50,238 nucleotides of DNA from a virus. The DNA is taken from positions 1 through 50,238 of IMG/VR virus record IMGVR_UViG_3300048837_000552. One strand, given 5' to 3'. The translations under genes and the position numbers were made by a program. Below are positions 40,222-46,686 of this stretch, piece after piece. The stretch's first letter is position 1. Each line of letters begins with the position of its first letter. The notes under the pieces were generated by a model. It was not told where the DNA came from. It saw only the letters and a list, made by a program, of their open reading frames with translations, and did no database searches.

Positions 40222-40447
40222 TCGCTTTTCCTCCAAACCCGCTCCCACCAGGGCGACCTTCACCGTCCGCCACCTCGATCTCGGACTCCCCAAGTTCAGC
40301 AACCAGCCGAAACTCATGGGACAGGTCGATCAATTCCTCTGCGAGTTCGGGGTACCGCCGGAGGTAGTTCTCAAGTGTTTGGCGGTCATGTTGCGGTTCT
40401 ACCGAAAACGCGAACAAGACGTCTTCTGCCAGTCTTCGGTCAATCAT
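40214..40447 (-). CDS. Hypothetical small helical protein, 77 aa
   Basis: A helical first 50 residues (QTLENYLRRYPELAEELIDLSHEFRLVAELG) and a Gly-rich tail. The pattern recalls short regulator-associated or antitoxin-like proteins, but no HTH is evident. Overlaps of 8 bp with both neighbours show tight packing in the early operon. Function unknown. Confidence 0.5.
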   Translation of the reverse strand: MIDRRLAEDVLFAFSVEPQHDRQTLENYLRRYPELAEELIDLSHEFRLVAELGESEIEVADGEGRPGGSGFGGKANG

Positions 40448-40631
40448 CTGCTTCTCCTTTGGGAGACAGGAGATCGCGGAGCGTCGCGTAGCAGTTCGCG
40501 CAGCCGGGGGAGATTTTCTGGCAGTGGTGGCCGATCTTGCCCGTCTCCAGGTTACGGAAGCGGATGGGGTTGATGGTGTGGCCGCGTGATCCGTCGCGGT
40601 TCGTGACCCACTCGATCTTGGTTTCAGGCAT
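40440..40631 (-). CDS. Truncated Gp37/Gp68-like protein, 63 aa
   Basis: Starts at ATG 40631 with GGAGGG 7 nt upstream. The sequence MPETKIEWVTNRDG...INPIRFRNLETGKIGHHCQKISPGCANCYA matches the N-terminal Cys motif region of Gp37/Gp68 (DUF5131) proteins, including C-(x)n-GC-x-x-C, but ends after about 63 residues, far short of the full family. It may be a decayed gene or a free zinc- or cluster-binding peptide. It is the second such fragment within 400 bp. Confidence 0.6.
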   Translation of the reverse strand: MPETKIEWVTNRDGSRGHTINPIRFRNLETGKIGHHCQKISPGCANCYATLRDLLSPKGEADD

Positions 40632-40638
40632 CGCGGCC

Positions 40639-40818
40639 CTCCGCCTGCGCGAGCGCGGCGCTATCGAATCGAAATTGAGACATGGTTGAATATCCACCAC
40701 AGAATGAACGGACTTCCCAATACCAGCAAGACGATAAACGCCAAGCCAAACCAAAGAATGATCTCGATTCCCTTGAATGGGTTCATGATTTCGACTACTC
40801 CGCCTGCGCGAGCGCGGC
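40639..40818. repeat. 21-bp direct repeat flanking the 41-residue membrane gene
   Basis: CTCCGCCTGCGCGAGCGCGG plus C occurs at 40639-40659 and exactly again at 40798-40818. The second copy encodes the C-terminal Ala-Leu-Ala-Gln-Ala-Glu of the next gene; the first is its non-coding relic. Confidence 0.8.
40661..40786 (-). CDS. Small membrane protein, 41 aa
   Basis: ATG 40786 to TAG 40661. Almost the whole chain is one hydrophobic span (IEIILWFGLAFIVLLVLGSPFILWWIF), with a short basic end. A GGAG lies about 13 nt upstream, further than ideal. It could be a small holin-like, regulatory or superinfection-related membrane peptide. It lies between two copies of a 21-bp repeat, which suggests it was inserted or left by recombination. 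Confidence 0.5.
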   Translation of the reverse strand: MNPFKGIEIILWFGLAFIVLLVLGSPFILWWIFNHVSISIR

Positions 40819-40995
40819 CGCCACAGCCGCGTCGAAGTCCGCGTCCTTTGCGCTGTACTCGCGCACCGCCTCCGGGGTGTCCAGCGTCAGGCACACATCC
40901 CAGACGCCAGCGCTGCGGATGCAGTAGGCGGCGCGGTATTGCGGGTCGGCGGCTTCCCACTTCTCCAGCCGCTCCTTCTGGGTCATGTCAGCCAT
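40795..40995 (-). CDS. Hypothetical protein, 66 aa
   Basis: Starts at ATG 40995 with GGGAGG 8 nt upstream, overlapping the HTH gene stop by 8 bp. The short chain, with KERLEKWEAADPQYRAAYCIRSAGVWDVCLTLDTPEAV and an Ala-rich helix at the end, seems to be one small domain. Not recognised. Confidence 0.5.
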   Translation of the reverse strand: MADMTQKERLEKWEAADPQYRAAYCIRSAGVWDVCLTLDTPEAVREYSAKDADFDAAVAAALAQAE

Positions 40996-41278
40996 CCCGG
41001 GCCTCCCGCTTCCGCGCTGTGACGACCAGATCCATGTCGAGGCGGTCGAGCATCTGGGCGACCTCGGTGAAGGTGAGGTTGAATTTGCCCTGCATGAGTT
41101 GGATGATGTGCCAGTGGTTCGGCGAACCCGTTGCTTCGGCGAGTTGTCCCTCATCCCATCCGCGCTCCACCATCACGTCCGCGAAAAGTTGCGCCACGTC
41201 CATGCGTGCCTTTTCGTCCACGTACTTCCGGCGAAACTCCGGGTCTTTCAGCATGGTTTCGAGGGTGGTTTCAGCCAT
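40988..41278 (-). CDS. XRE/HTH-type antitoxin-like regulator, 96 aa
   Basis: Starts at ATG 41278 (MAETTLETML). Residues 32-85 form an HTH_3-like fold: LFADVMVERGWDEGQLAEATG, a turn, then HWHIIQLMQGKFNLTFTEVAQMLDRLDMDL. This resembles HigA-type antitoxins and small phage repressors. A toxin partner is not recognised beside it, although the 100-residue coiled-coil gene overlaps upstream. It probably autoregulates or represses early genes. Confidence 0.65.
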   Translation of the reverse strand: MAETTLETMLKDPEFRRKYVDEKARMDVAQLFADVMVERGWDEGQLAEATGSPNHWHIIQLMQGKFNLTFTEVAQMLDRLDMDLVVTARKREARDG

Positions 41279-41573
41279 TCTGGGCCTCCTCCGCGCTGAG
41301 CACGCTCTGCCGCTTGAGTTTCGTGATCTGCCCCTTGAGTGCTGCGATGCGGCGCTTGAGCCGTTCTTCGCGCCGGAGTGCGTCGTTGTACCAGCGCTTG
41401 TAGTCGTCGCGCTCCCTGATGATCCGGACATGGTACTCCGCCATCGCCTCCGTCGCGTTGGCGATGCGCTGGAGGCAGCCCACTTTGATTTGGTCGTCGT
41501 TCAGCGTGGGGGACCGGTCGGGCCTGTGCCAAGCGACCTTGGATCGATCGATGTAGGATATGGTGTCAGCCAT
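41271..41573 (-). CDS. Hypothetical helical protein, 100 aa
   Basis: Starts at ATG 41573 (MADTISYIDR). The C-terminal 60 residues are a long basic coiled coil (DDYKRWYNDALRREERLKRRIAALKGQITKLKRQ). Overlaps of 8 bp on both sides use the same gene-junction sequence AATGGCTGA. DNA-binding or scaffolding by the basic helix is possible; there is no specific evidence. Confidence 0.5.
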   Translation of the reverse strand: MADTISYIDRSKVAWHRPDRSPTLNDDQIKVGCLQRIANATEAMAEYHVRIIRERDDYKRWYNDALRREERLKRRIAALKGQITKLKRQSVLSAEEAQNG

Positions 41574-42261
41574 TCTGCTCTCCCTTCTCCGCGTCGAGGG
41601 CGGCGAGGGCGGCGCGAACCTGATTAACGTAGCCATTCCAAAGGGCATACTTGTCGTCGTCATGCCCGGTGTCGCTGAACCTATAGCCCGGCAGCCCCCG
41701 CATCGCCTCCCGCTTGGCCTCGCGGCGGACGCGGGCGAGGATGGGGGCGGGGTCCGACAACTCCGCCAGTACGCCAGCGAAACGCGCCTCAGCATACGTT
41801 CCGGCGACGTCCTGCCGGCACGCCTCGATCTCCTGACGGGCGATGTCCAGCGCCGCCGCCAGCGCCGCCTCCCGCTCCCGCGCGGCGGCGAGGTCGTTGC
41901 GGTAGCCATCCACCTGCCCGCGCAGTTGCTCGATGGTCAGCCTGATATACTCCCCGATGGTGTCCACCGTGTCACCGTCTGGCTCGGGTTCAAATCCGAC
42001 CGAAGAAGCAATACTGCGGAGTTCACGGGAGCAATCGGCCTCCCATTCGTCGAGATCGCGGCGCAGGGCGTGCGTTGCCTCCTCCGCTTGTTCTTCAGCC
42101 TGTTCTGCCCGCTCCTTCGCGGCGGATGATTCGGCTTCGAGGGCGGCAATGCGGGCCTCCAATGGACCTGTGGAGGCGATGCAATTCACTACGCCGTTGT
42201 CGTCCACTGTGATGCCCCGGTTGGCGAGAATGGCTTTTTGCTCGGGGGTCAGTTTACTCAT
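41566..42261 (-). CDS. Coiled-coil protein, 231 aa
   Basis: Starts at ATG 42261 (MSKLTPEQKAILANRGITVDDNG). A long acidic coiled coil with an Ala-Glu repeat (about residues 30-75) is followed by a second helical region (about 110-150) and a C-terminal segment with HDDDKYALWNGYVNQVRAALAALD. The last segment is a recurrent ending of hypothetical phage ead-like proteins. No enzymatic motif. Part of the early leftward operon. Confidence 0.5.
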   Translation of the reverse strand: MSKLTPEQKAILANRGITVDDNGVVNCIASTGPLEARIAALEAESSAAKERAEQAEEQAEEATHALRRDLDEWEADCSRELRSIASSVGFEPEPDGDTVDTIGEYIRLTIEQLRGQVDGYRNDLAAAREREAALAAALDIARQEIEACRQDVAGTYAEARFAGVLAELSDPAPILARVRREAKREAMRGLPGYRFSDTGHDDDKYALWNGYVNQVRAALAALDAEKGEQNG

Positions 42262-42622
42262 CGACGGCCTCCAACTCCTCGCCCGTAACCGCCAGGTACG
42301 CGGCGCGGGCGGTCTGGGCGGGGGTAGCAGACAGTAAATCCCACATGTCTGTATACCCGGCCCCAACCATCTGCCAGTCCGAGCCCACAACGGCGGTCAG
42401 GGCGTCGATAAACTCAGAGATTCGCCGGAACTCCCTCACTCGCGCGCGCACCAGCGCGGCGGCGTTGTGGTCTGTGGCGAAGTCATACCCACGTTCCCAG
42501 TAATCAACACCATCCACGGAAATGCGATACCGATACCCCACTTCTCCCGCCATCGTAGACGGCTTTGTGTCCCACCCCATCACCCGCTCCGCAATCGCGA
42601 CGTTAAAGTCTTTCTTCTTCAT
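42254..42622 (-). CDS. Phage ABA-sandwich-like protein, 122 aa
   Basis: Starts at ATG 42622 (MKKKDFNVAIAERVMGWDT). The opening IAERVMGW, a beta-rich middle with W and Y, and the ending TAAYLAVTGEEL pattern resemble the small phage ABA-sandwich domain family (IA-x-x-vMGW signature). The function of that family is unknown. It overlaps its neighbours by 8 and 4 bp. Confidence 0.55.
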   Translation of the reverse strand: MKKKDFNVAIAERVMGWDTKPSTMAGEVGYRYRISVDGVDYWERGYDFATDHNAAALVRARVREFRRISEFIDALTAVVGSDWQMVGAGYTDMWDLLSATPAQTARAAYLAVTGEELEAVDE

Positions 42623-42948
42623 GGCTGGCTCCCGCCGCCAACCAGTTTCTCTTTCGGCGCCCGCAACTCCATGAGGATCTGCTGGTACTCCATCATAAGC
42701 TGCCCGTAGGCTTGCGCCACCATGGGCAGGGCGTGGAAAGTGTCCCCCCAACTGTGCAGGCTTTGCCCACCCAAAACCCGCCCATCGGGGTAGCGAGTGT
42801 CCGCTTTGGCAACCAGGACGACATCCTGGATTCCGAATTCTTCCCGCGCCGATGCAACGGCGGCATAGAAAGCGGCTAGCGCCGCATTGGTCTCCTCTGG
42901 GCCGTCGAATGGCGGCATGTCGGCTTTGGTTTTTTTCTTCTCACGCAT
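42619..42948 (-). CDS. Hypothetical protein, 109 aa
   Basis: Starts at ATG 42948 after AGGAAG. The basic N-terminus (MREKKKTKAD) is followed by an alpha/beta part with FGIQDVVLVAKADTRYPDGRVLGG and a C-terminal helix. It resembles small phage proteins found in accessory operons but is not assigned. Overlaps of 4 and 8 bp couple it to its neighbours. Confidence 0.5.
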   Translation of the reverse strand: MREKKKTKADMPPFDGPEETNAALAAFYAAVASAREEFGIQDVVLVAKADTRYPDGRVLGGQSLHSWGDTFHALPMVAQAYGQLMMEYQQILMELRAPKEKLVGGGSQP

Positions 42949-43228
42949 CTTCCTGTTCTCCTTTTCCTGCTGGTATCTCTTCTTCGCGCTTCACTTTCAC
43001 TGAGATTGCATGGAAACTCTGGTCCAGCCAATTGGAGAACCGGAGAGCGCCTGGCGCGAAATGCAGAGAGATCTCGCTGCCGGCGGCGTCGTTTCTCTGT
43101 GTGACTGCCCGCACAACTTCGCCTTTGTCCATTTCGATGAGTGTAAACAGAACCTTTTTGCCTCCGTTGGCGACACCGGCGACGCGGAGACCCAGCATAA
43201 TCAGGAGGGCTCCCAAGTAAATCAACAT
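42941..43228 (-). CDS. Small membrane-anchored protein, 95 aa
   Basis: ATG 43228 with AAAGGAGGAGGC immediately upstream. The N-terminal hydrophobic segment (MLIYLGALLIMLGLRVAGVA) is probably a membrane anchor or uncleaved signal. The remainder is a soluble beta-type domain of about 70 residues that could lie outside the membrane. Function unknown; membrane-anchored early proteins sometimes block superinfection. Confidence 0.5.
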   Translation of the reverse strand: MLIYLGALLIMLGLRVAGVANGGKKVLFTLIEMDKGEVVRAVTQRNDAAGSEISLHFAPGALRFSNWLDQSFHAISVKVKREEEIPAGKGEQEDA

Positions 43229-43743
43229 GCCTCCTCCTTTTCGGGGGCACCTTCACCCGCTTCGCTTTCGGCGTCCGGCGCCGGATGTTCCGCCGGCTCA
43301 ACCGTAGCGGACGCCAATTCGATCTTGAACGATGGGAGGGGGATCTTGCACGCGAACGGCTCGCCGTCCGGGCCGATTCCGGCGACACTCACGGAAGACA
43401 TGTCTTTGCTTTGCGACCAGACGACCGTTCTGTCGTTAATGCCGGGATCGACATACACCTTGAGGCCGCCCAAGAGAGACGACAGAGCCGGGAGGCTCAC
43501 CAACTCAAGGTTGCGGGCAATCTCAGAATTTGGATTGATCGTAGTGAATCTCTGGGGATCATCCGGGCTGGCGACTTGGCTGGCGCGCGCGCGGCATTCC
43601 TCTATCGCTTGATGCACCCCCTCCCAGAACGAGGTAAGAGGGGACACTCCTTTTGCTTCAGGCTGGTTCATCCCCCGATGGACCTCTCGCCCAAACTCAG
43701 TCAAGACGAACACGTCATCGGGATCATCCTTCCGTGTTGGCAT
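43222..43743 (-). CDS. Hypothetical protein, 173 aa
   Basis: Starts at ATG 43743 (MPTRKDDPDDVFVLTEFGREVHRGM). The first 60 residues are helical (REVHRGMNQPEAKGVSPLTSFWEGV). The middle is beta-rich, and the last 30 residues are a low-complexity acidic tail (Ala/Glu/Pro) that contains palindrome copy 43274, read as Pro-Ala-Pro-Asp-Ala. No known domain. Confidence 0.5.
   Translation of the reverse strand: MPTRKDDPDDVFVLTEFGREVHRGMNQPEAKGVSPLTSFWEGVHQAIEECRARASQVASPDDPQRFTTINPNSEIARNLELVSLPALSSLLGGLKVYVDPGINDRTVVWSQSKDMSSVSVAGIGPDGEPFACKIPLPSFKIELASATVEPAEHPAPDAESEAGEGAPEKEEAC
43274..43285. repeat. Dispersed palindrome copy, TCCGGCGCCGGA
   Basis: In the acidic tail of the 173-residue hypothetical protein. 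Confidence 0.85.
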
Positions 43744-43942
43744 TCGTGGTTCCTTTCTGCTTCTGCTCCTGCTCGGCTTTACGTCTGGATCGCTCTCTGG
43801 ACTGAACCCGGTTCCACGTGGCGGCGCATGGCGGGCAACGCTTGGCGTTTCTGGCCGGGGACCGCCACGGCTGACCGCAATCGAAGCAATACACGACGAC
43901 GGTGGGCACGATCGCGGGCATCGGCGGAGGTGCGGAACTCAC
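43724..43942 (-). CDS. Small zinc-ribbon protein, 72 aa
   Basis: A GTG start at 43942 overlaps the HTH gene TGA (GTGA); ATG 43921 is a second option. The core VYCFDCGQPWRSPARNAKRCPPCAATW has two CxxC pairs 16 residues apart, a clear zinc ribbon, followed by a Lys/Arg/Gln-rich helix. Such small proteins often bind nucleic acid. It is coupled with the HTH protein upstream. Confidence 0.6.
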   Translation of the reverse strand: MSSAPPPMPAIVPTVVVYCFDCGQPWRSPARNAKRCPPCAATWNRVQSRERSRRKAEQEQKQKGTTNANTEG

Positions 43943-44445
43943 TTCCGGCTCTCGCTCTGTTCGCTGGGCTCTGGCTTGCCGGCATCCTCCAGTACTTTGA
44001 CGACGGCGGCGTATTCGCGCGGGGACGGCTTGACGGAGCCGCGCACCCAGCAGCGGACGGTTTCCACCGACACACCGCAAGCGTCTGCAATGAACAGCAC
44101 CGGGACGCCGGACTCTTCAATGCGGTCGCCGATGCTCTTCGTGTTCCGGACGCTGTTGGCGATGTCGCGAGCGCGTTTTTTGGCTCCCTGGATTTGCGCC
44201 CACGCAGCATCCAGCGTCGCGCTGGTGAATTGCGCCAGCCTCTTCGGCACGCTGGGCGCCGGCCACTGGCGGATGCCGCAGAGGAACATTTCTAACGCGG
44301 CCCGGTTCACCTGATCGGACGCACTATGAGGTTGCGACGGCGCGGCGCCTTTGGGGTACATGCCGCAACCGTGGGTGATTGCCTTGCGGTGAACAAAATG
44401 AGCGGAGTTGACGCTCTCGCTATCTGCTTGCACTGGTTGATTCAC
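43939..44445 (-). CDS. HTH-type regulator candidate, 168 aa
   Basis: A GTG start at 44445 with GGAGG 7 nt upstream. Residues about 105-155 (SIGDRIEESGVPVLFIADACGVSVETVRCWVRGSVKPSPREYAAVVKVLED) have the layout of an XRE-like helix-turn-helix with a CW-x-x-G recognition region. The N-terminal 100 residues are helical and unassigned. It may be a regulator of the early region. No inducible-repressor protease domain is seen. Confidence 0.6.
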   Translation of the reverse strand: MNQPVQADSESVNSAHFVHRKAITHGCGMYPKGAAPSQPHSASDQVNRAALEMFLCGIRQWPAPSVPKRLAQFTSATLDAAWAQIQGAKKRARDIANSVRNTKSIGDRIEESGVPVLFIADACGVSVETVRCWVRGSVKPSPREYAAVVKVLEDAGKPEPSEQSESRK

Positions 44446-44495
44446 TCAAACCTCCAATCCTGAAACCTTCAAACAATTACTCAGCCACTCGCATT

Positions 44496-44921
44496 TCACT
44501 CGTGCAGTTCTTCTGCCGCCATGTCGAACAAGCTCCCCCCGACAACTTCGGAGGCTGGCTCTGCCTCATCCGTCCGAACGATCCCCCCGCATAGGGTGTC
44601 CACGATGCCGGGGACATCGCCCGGCGCTTCAGACCGGGCCTGCTTGGAGCGTTCGATCTGTTTCAGTTTCTTGTCGATCGAGTCGAGGAGCCAGCCAGCG
44701 AGGATGATTTCATCGTGGAGCCCGAGCTTGAAACTGGAGGTCTGCAAACTTCCCGGCAGCGCCCACGCAACAGTCACAAACCTTGGGCCGGAAGCCTCCC
44801 GCGATTTTGTCGCCGGGGTGTATTCGACTCGGGTGATGGCCTGAAACGTCTGGTCAGATTTCGTGACCACGCCGCCCGGCAGGTCAATAATCAGCGTCTT
44901 GTTGTAGGGTCCGGCTCTCAT
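44496..44921 (-). CDS. Hypothetical protein, 141 aa
   Basis: Starts at ATG 44921 (MRAGPYNKTLIIDLPGG). A beta-rich first 80 residues (FQAITRVEYTPATKSREASGPRFVTVAWALPG) is followed by a helix and an acidic tail. A 50-bp gap with no clear promoter separates it from the HTH gene. Overlaps the next gene's stop by 4 bp. Not recognised. Confidence 0.5.
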   Translation of the reverse strand: MRAGPYNKTLIIDLPGGVVTKSDQTFQAITRVEYTPATKSREASGPRFVTVAWALPGSLQTSSFKLGLHDEIILAGWLLDSIDKKLKQIERSKQARSEAPGDVPGIVDTLCGGIVRTDEAEPASEVVGGSLFDMAAEELHE

Positions 44922-45340
44922 TGGTGGGTGCTCTCTTTCCTTCCTTCGCTGTCTTCGCGCTCTGCTTCTTCGATGAGTTGGTCGATCGCGTCCAGGCTTT
45001 CGCAGATTCCTTCGGACGGCCCCGGATTCGGCGGCATCTTGAATGGCTGGATCTCGACCTTGGGTGCGTCCGGCGTCGGACGCTGAATATGGATACCTGT
45101 CGCCGGCAGCCACTGGACCGCAGGCTGGTCGTCGGCACGGTCAGGGGCCGATTCGGGTTGGCGCACCTCCACGATGCCATGCACGTCCTCAAGGGAGGCC
45201 CAGTACATTTCGGAACCATCCTCGGGTTGCAGGAGTATCCATTTCAGATCGAGGTCGATCGCGGCGAGGGTAGCGCGACGCGGGGGCGAATCATTGCTAC
45301 GCCACCGGATCTCAACCAACCGTCCAATCCAGGAAGCCAT
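44918..45340 (-). CDS. Hypothetical SH3-like small protein, 140 aa
   Basis: Start uncertain. ATG 45340 gives a compact beta-barrel-like beginning (MASWIGRLVEIRWRSND... ILLQPEDGSEMYWASLEDVHGIVEV), while ATG 45376 adds 12 residues; neither has a good ribosome site. The second half is Pro/Asp-rich and ends in an acidic helix. The 45.4-45.5 kb hairpins lie just upstream, and palindrome copy 45069 inside reads Pro-Thr-Pro-Asp-Ala. Function unknown. Confidence 0.45.
   Translation of the reverse strand: MASWIGRLVEIRWRSNDSPPRRATLAAIDLDLKWILLQPEDGSEMYWASLEDVHGIVEVRQPESAPDRADDQPAVQWLPATGIHIQRPTPDAPKVEIQPFKMPPNPGPSEGICESLDAIDQLIEEAEREDSEGRKESTHQ
45069..45080. repeat. Dispersed palindrome copy, TCCGGCGTCGGA
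   Basis: In the linker of the SH3-like small protein. Confidence 0.85.
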
Positions 45341-45403
45341 GTCGTTCACGGCTCGGTTATGGCGATATGTGACCATATTTGCTAACCAATCAATCTTTTC
45401 AGT

Positions 45404-45479
45404 CCGGGTCGCGTTGTACCTTATCCTCGTTTTGCGAGTTTCGCGACCCGGTGCCACTGTCCGGTGGAGCCGGGTCGCG
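45404..45479. repeat. Three copies of CCGGGTCGCG, two forming a long hairpin
   Basis: CCGGGTCGCG at 45404-45413 and 45470-45479, and its complement at 45442-45451. The last two pair as a perfect 10-bp stem, and the loop itself can pair (CCAC with GTGG). This is non-coding DNA between the orphan capsid gene and the next gene; a terminator, a protein-binding site or an insertion scar are possible. Confidence 0.65.
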
Positions 45480-45490
45480 CCCGGCGCGCT

Positions 45491-45508
45491 GGCTGCAAGA
45501 GTGCAGCC
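45491..45508 (-). terminator. Hairpin downstream of the orphan capsid gene
   Basis: GGCTGCA/TGCAGCC, perfect 7-bp stem with a 4-nt loop, 20 bp past the capsid-like gene stop. No U tract on either strand, so termination strength is doubtful. Confidence 0.5.
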
Positions 45509-45527
45509 GGAAACCGTAAAACTTGGC

Positions 45528-46394
45528 CTAGCTCAAAACCTGCACGCCTTGCTCCGGCGAAAGCACGCCAACGCCATAGAGCAGATCCACCGTGAACTGC
45601 TGCGCCAGCGTGTTCGGCTGGTAGCTCATCAGCACCCGCATGCCGAAGTTGCCCAGCTCCGCGTACTCCGCGAGCATGCCCGAACCGGGTTGAGGCTTCT
45701 GCAACCGCCGGATCGCCAGGCCGATCGCGCTCTTCGCGAACGCCATGTTGTGCGTCGTCACCGGGCTCGCCCCCGTCTTCGGCACGAAGTGCGACCGGAA
45801 CACGTAGAAGTCCTTCAACTTCCCGATCGTCCCGTCCACCAGCGCCCGCAAACCGGCTTCGCCCGCCGTGTTGTACTCGCTGAAGTTCTTCATCTGCCTC
45901 AGATGCGAGTAAGCATATGGGTCCACCACCATGTACTTCGGCTCGTTGGTCGCCACGTTCGCGTTGAACAGCGTCGTCTCCGCCGCGTCAATCACGCCTT
46001 CCGCCAGCGGCGTCCCCCCCGTGCCCAGCGGCGCGTTCACCGTGAACTGGCTGTACAACCCCAGCAGATCGCTCTCCACCCGCTCCGCCAGCGCCACCAT
46101 CGCGGGTTGCATGTACAGCCGCAGCAGGTCGGGCACCGCAATCACCTTCGTCACATCTGGGATCTGGAAGGTCGCTTCGATATGGCGATCCAGGCTGATA
46201 GAGACATCACGCGGGAGTTCCGCTGCTGGGTTGAAAATCGGGATACCCACGTGGTCGCGGATTTGCGCCGTCGTCGGCTCGAAAACGCGGTAAACCAAGT
46301 TCCCCATCACGAGGTTCCCAATCAATGCCGGAAGCGCGTCCACCGCCACCAGCTTCACAATCGCATTCGCCAAATTGGCTGAGGTCCAGATCAT
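45528..46394 (-). CDS. Second capsid-like protein, P22 coat type, outside the structural cluster
   Basis: A 288-residue protein starting at ATG 46394 with AAGGGG 8 nt upstream. It has the P22-type coat pattern: an N-terminal stretch to VMGNLVYRVFEP, IPIFNPAAELPRDVSI, the helix PAMVALAERVESDLLGLYSQF, and later YMVVDPYAYSHL. The main capsid gene, portal, scaffold and terminase lie about 20-27 kb away, and this copy sits among unknown early genes. It could be a minor shell protein, a capsid-interference factor or a foreign remnant. The length is near or slightly below the family norm, and the frame is intact. Confidence 0.75.
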   Translation of the reverse strand: MIWTSANLANAIVKLVAVDALPALIGNLVMGNLVYRVFEPTTAQIRDHVGIPIFNPAAELPRDVSISLDRHIEATFQIPDVTKVIAVPDLLRLYMQPAMVALAERVESDLLGLYSQFTVNAPLGTGGTPLAEGVIDAAETTLFNANVATNEPKYMVVDPYAYSHLRQMKNFSEYNTAGEAGLRALVDGTIGKLKDFYVFRSHFVPKTGASPVTTHNMAFAKSAIGLAIRRLQKPQPGSGMLAEYAELGNFGMRVLMSYQPNTLAQQFTVDLLYGVGVLSPEQGVQVLS

Positions 46395-46399
46395 ACTCG

Positions 46400-46636
46400 T
46401 TACCCCTTCGACACGGCCTGCCACGCCTCGCTGTAGCGGTCCACCTTGTCCCGGCGAGTCCACTCGTCGTAGGTGTAATCGCATTGCCAGTGGTAGCAGG
46501 AGTGCGGGTTATTGTTCGCGTAGGCGGAAAACCAGATCTTGTCTTTGGTTTCCTGGTACAACTCGTCATCGGTCAGCCGTTGCAGTTTTGCCTTGTACTC
46601 GGCTTTTTTCTCAGGTGTGTTGGAAGGGTTTTTCAT
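46400..46636 (-). CDS. Hypothetical protein, 78 aa
   Basis: Starts at ATG 46636 (MKNPSNTPEKKAEYKAKLQRL) with GAGGA upstream, directly behind a rho-independent terminator. Helical, hydrophilic first half; the second half has Trp, Tyr and a C-x-x-x-x-C pair (SCYHWQCDYTYDEW). It precedes the orphan capsid gene by 5 bp, so the two may be cotranscribed. Possibly a partner of that protein; no homologue recognised. Confidence 0.5.
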   Translation of the reverse strand: MKNPSNTPEKKAEYKAKLQRLTDDELYQETKDKIWFSAYANNNPHSCYHWQCDYTYDEWTRRDKVDRYSEAWQAVSKG

Positions 46637-46647
46637 TTCGTCCTCTC

Positions 46648-46678
46648 AAAAAACGGGGGCGGGAGAAGGTCCGCCCCC
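46648..46678 (-). terminator. Rho-independent terminator
   Basis: GGGGGCG/CGCCCCC stem (46655-46661 with 46672-46678), 10-nt loop, then GTTTTTTGAG on the transcribed strand. It separates the early run at 46.7-49.2 kb from the gene pair containing the orphan capsid. Confidence 0.85.
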
Positions 46679-46686
46679 TAACCGCT

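Noticed and set aside
45174-46382. Plus-strand open frame of 402 codons
   Set aside because: It is antisense to the P22-type coat gene; the minus frame has recognisable capsid motifs and a ribosome site.
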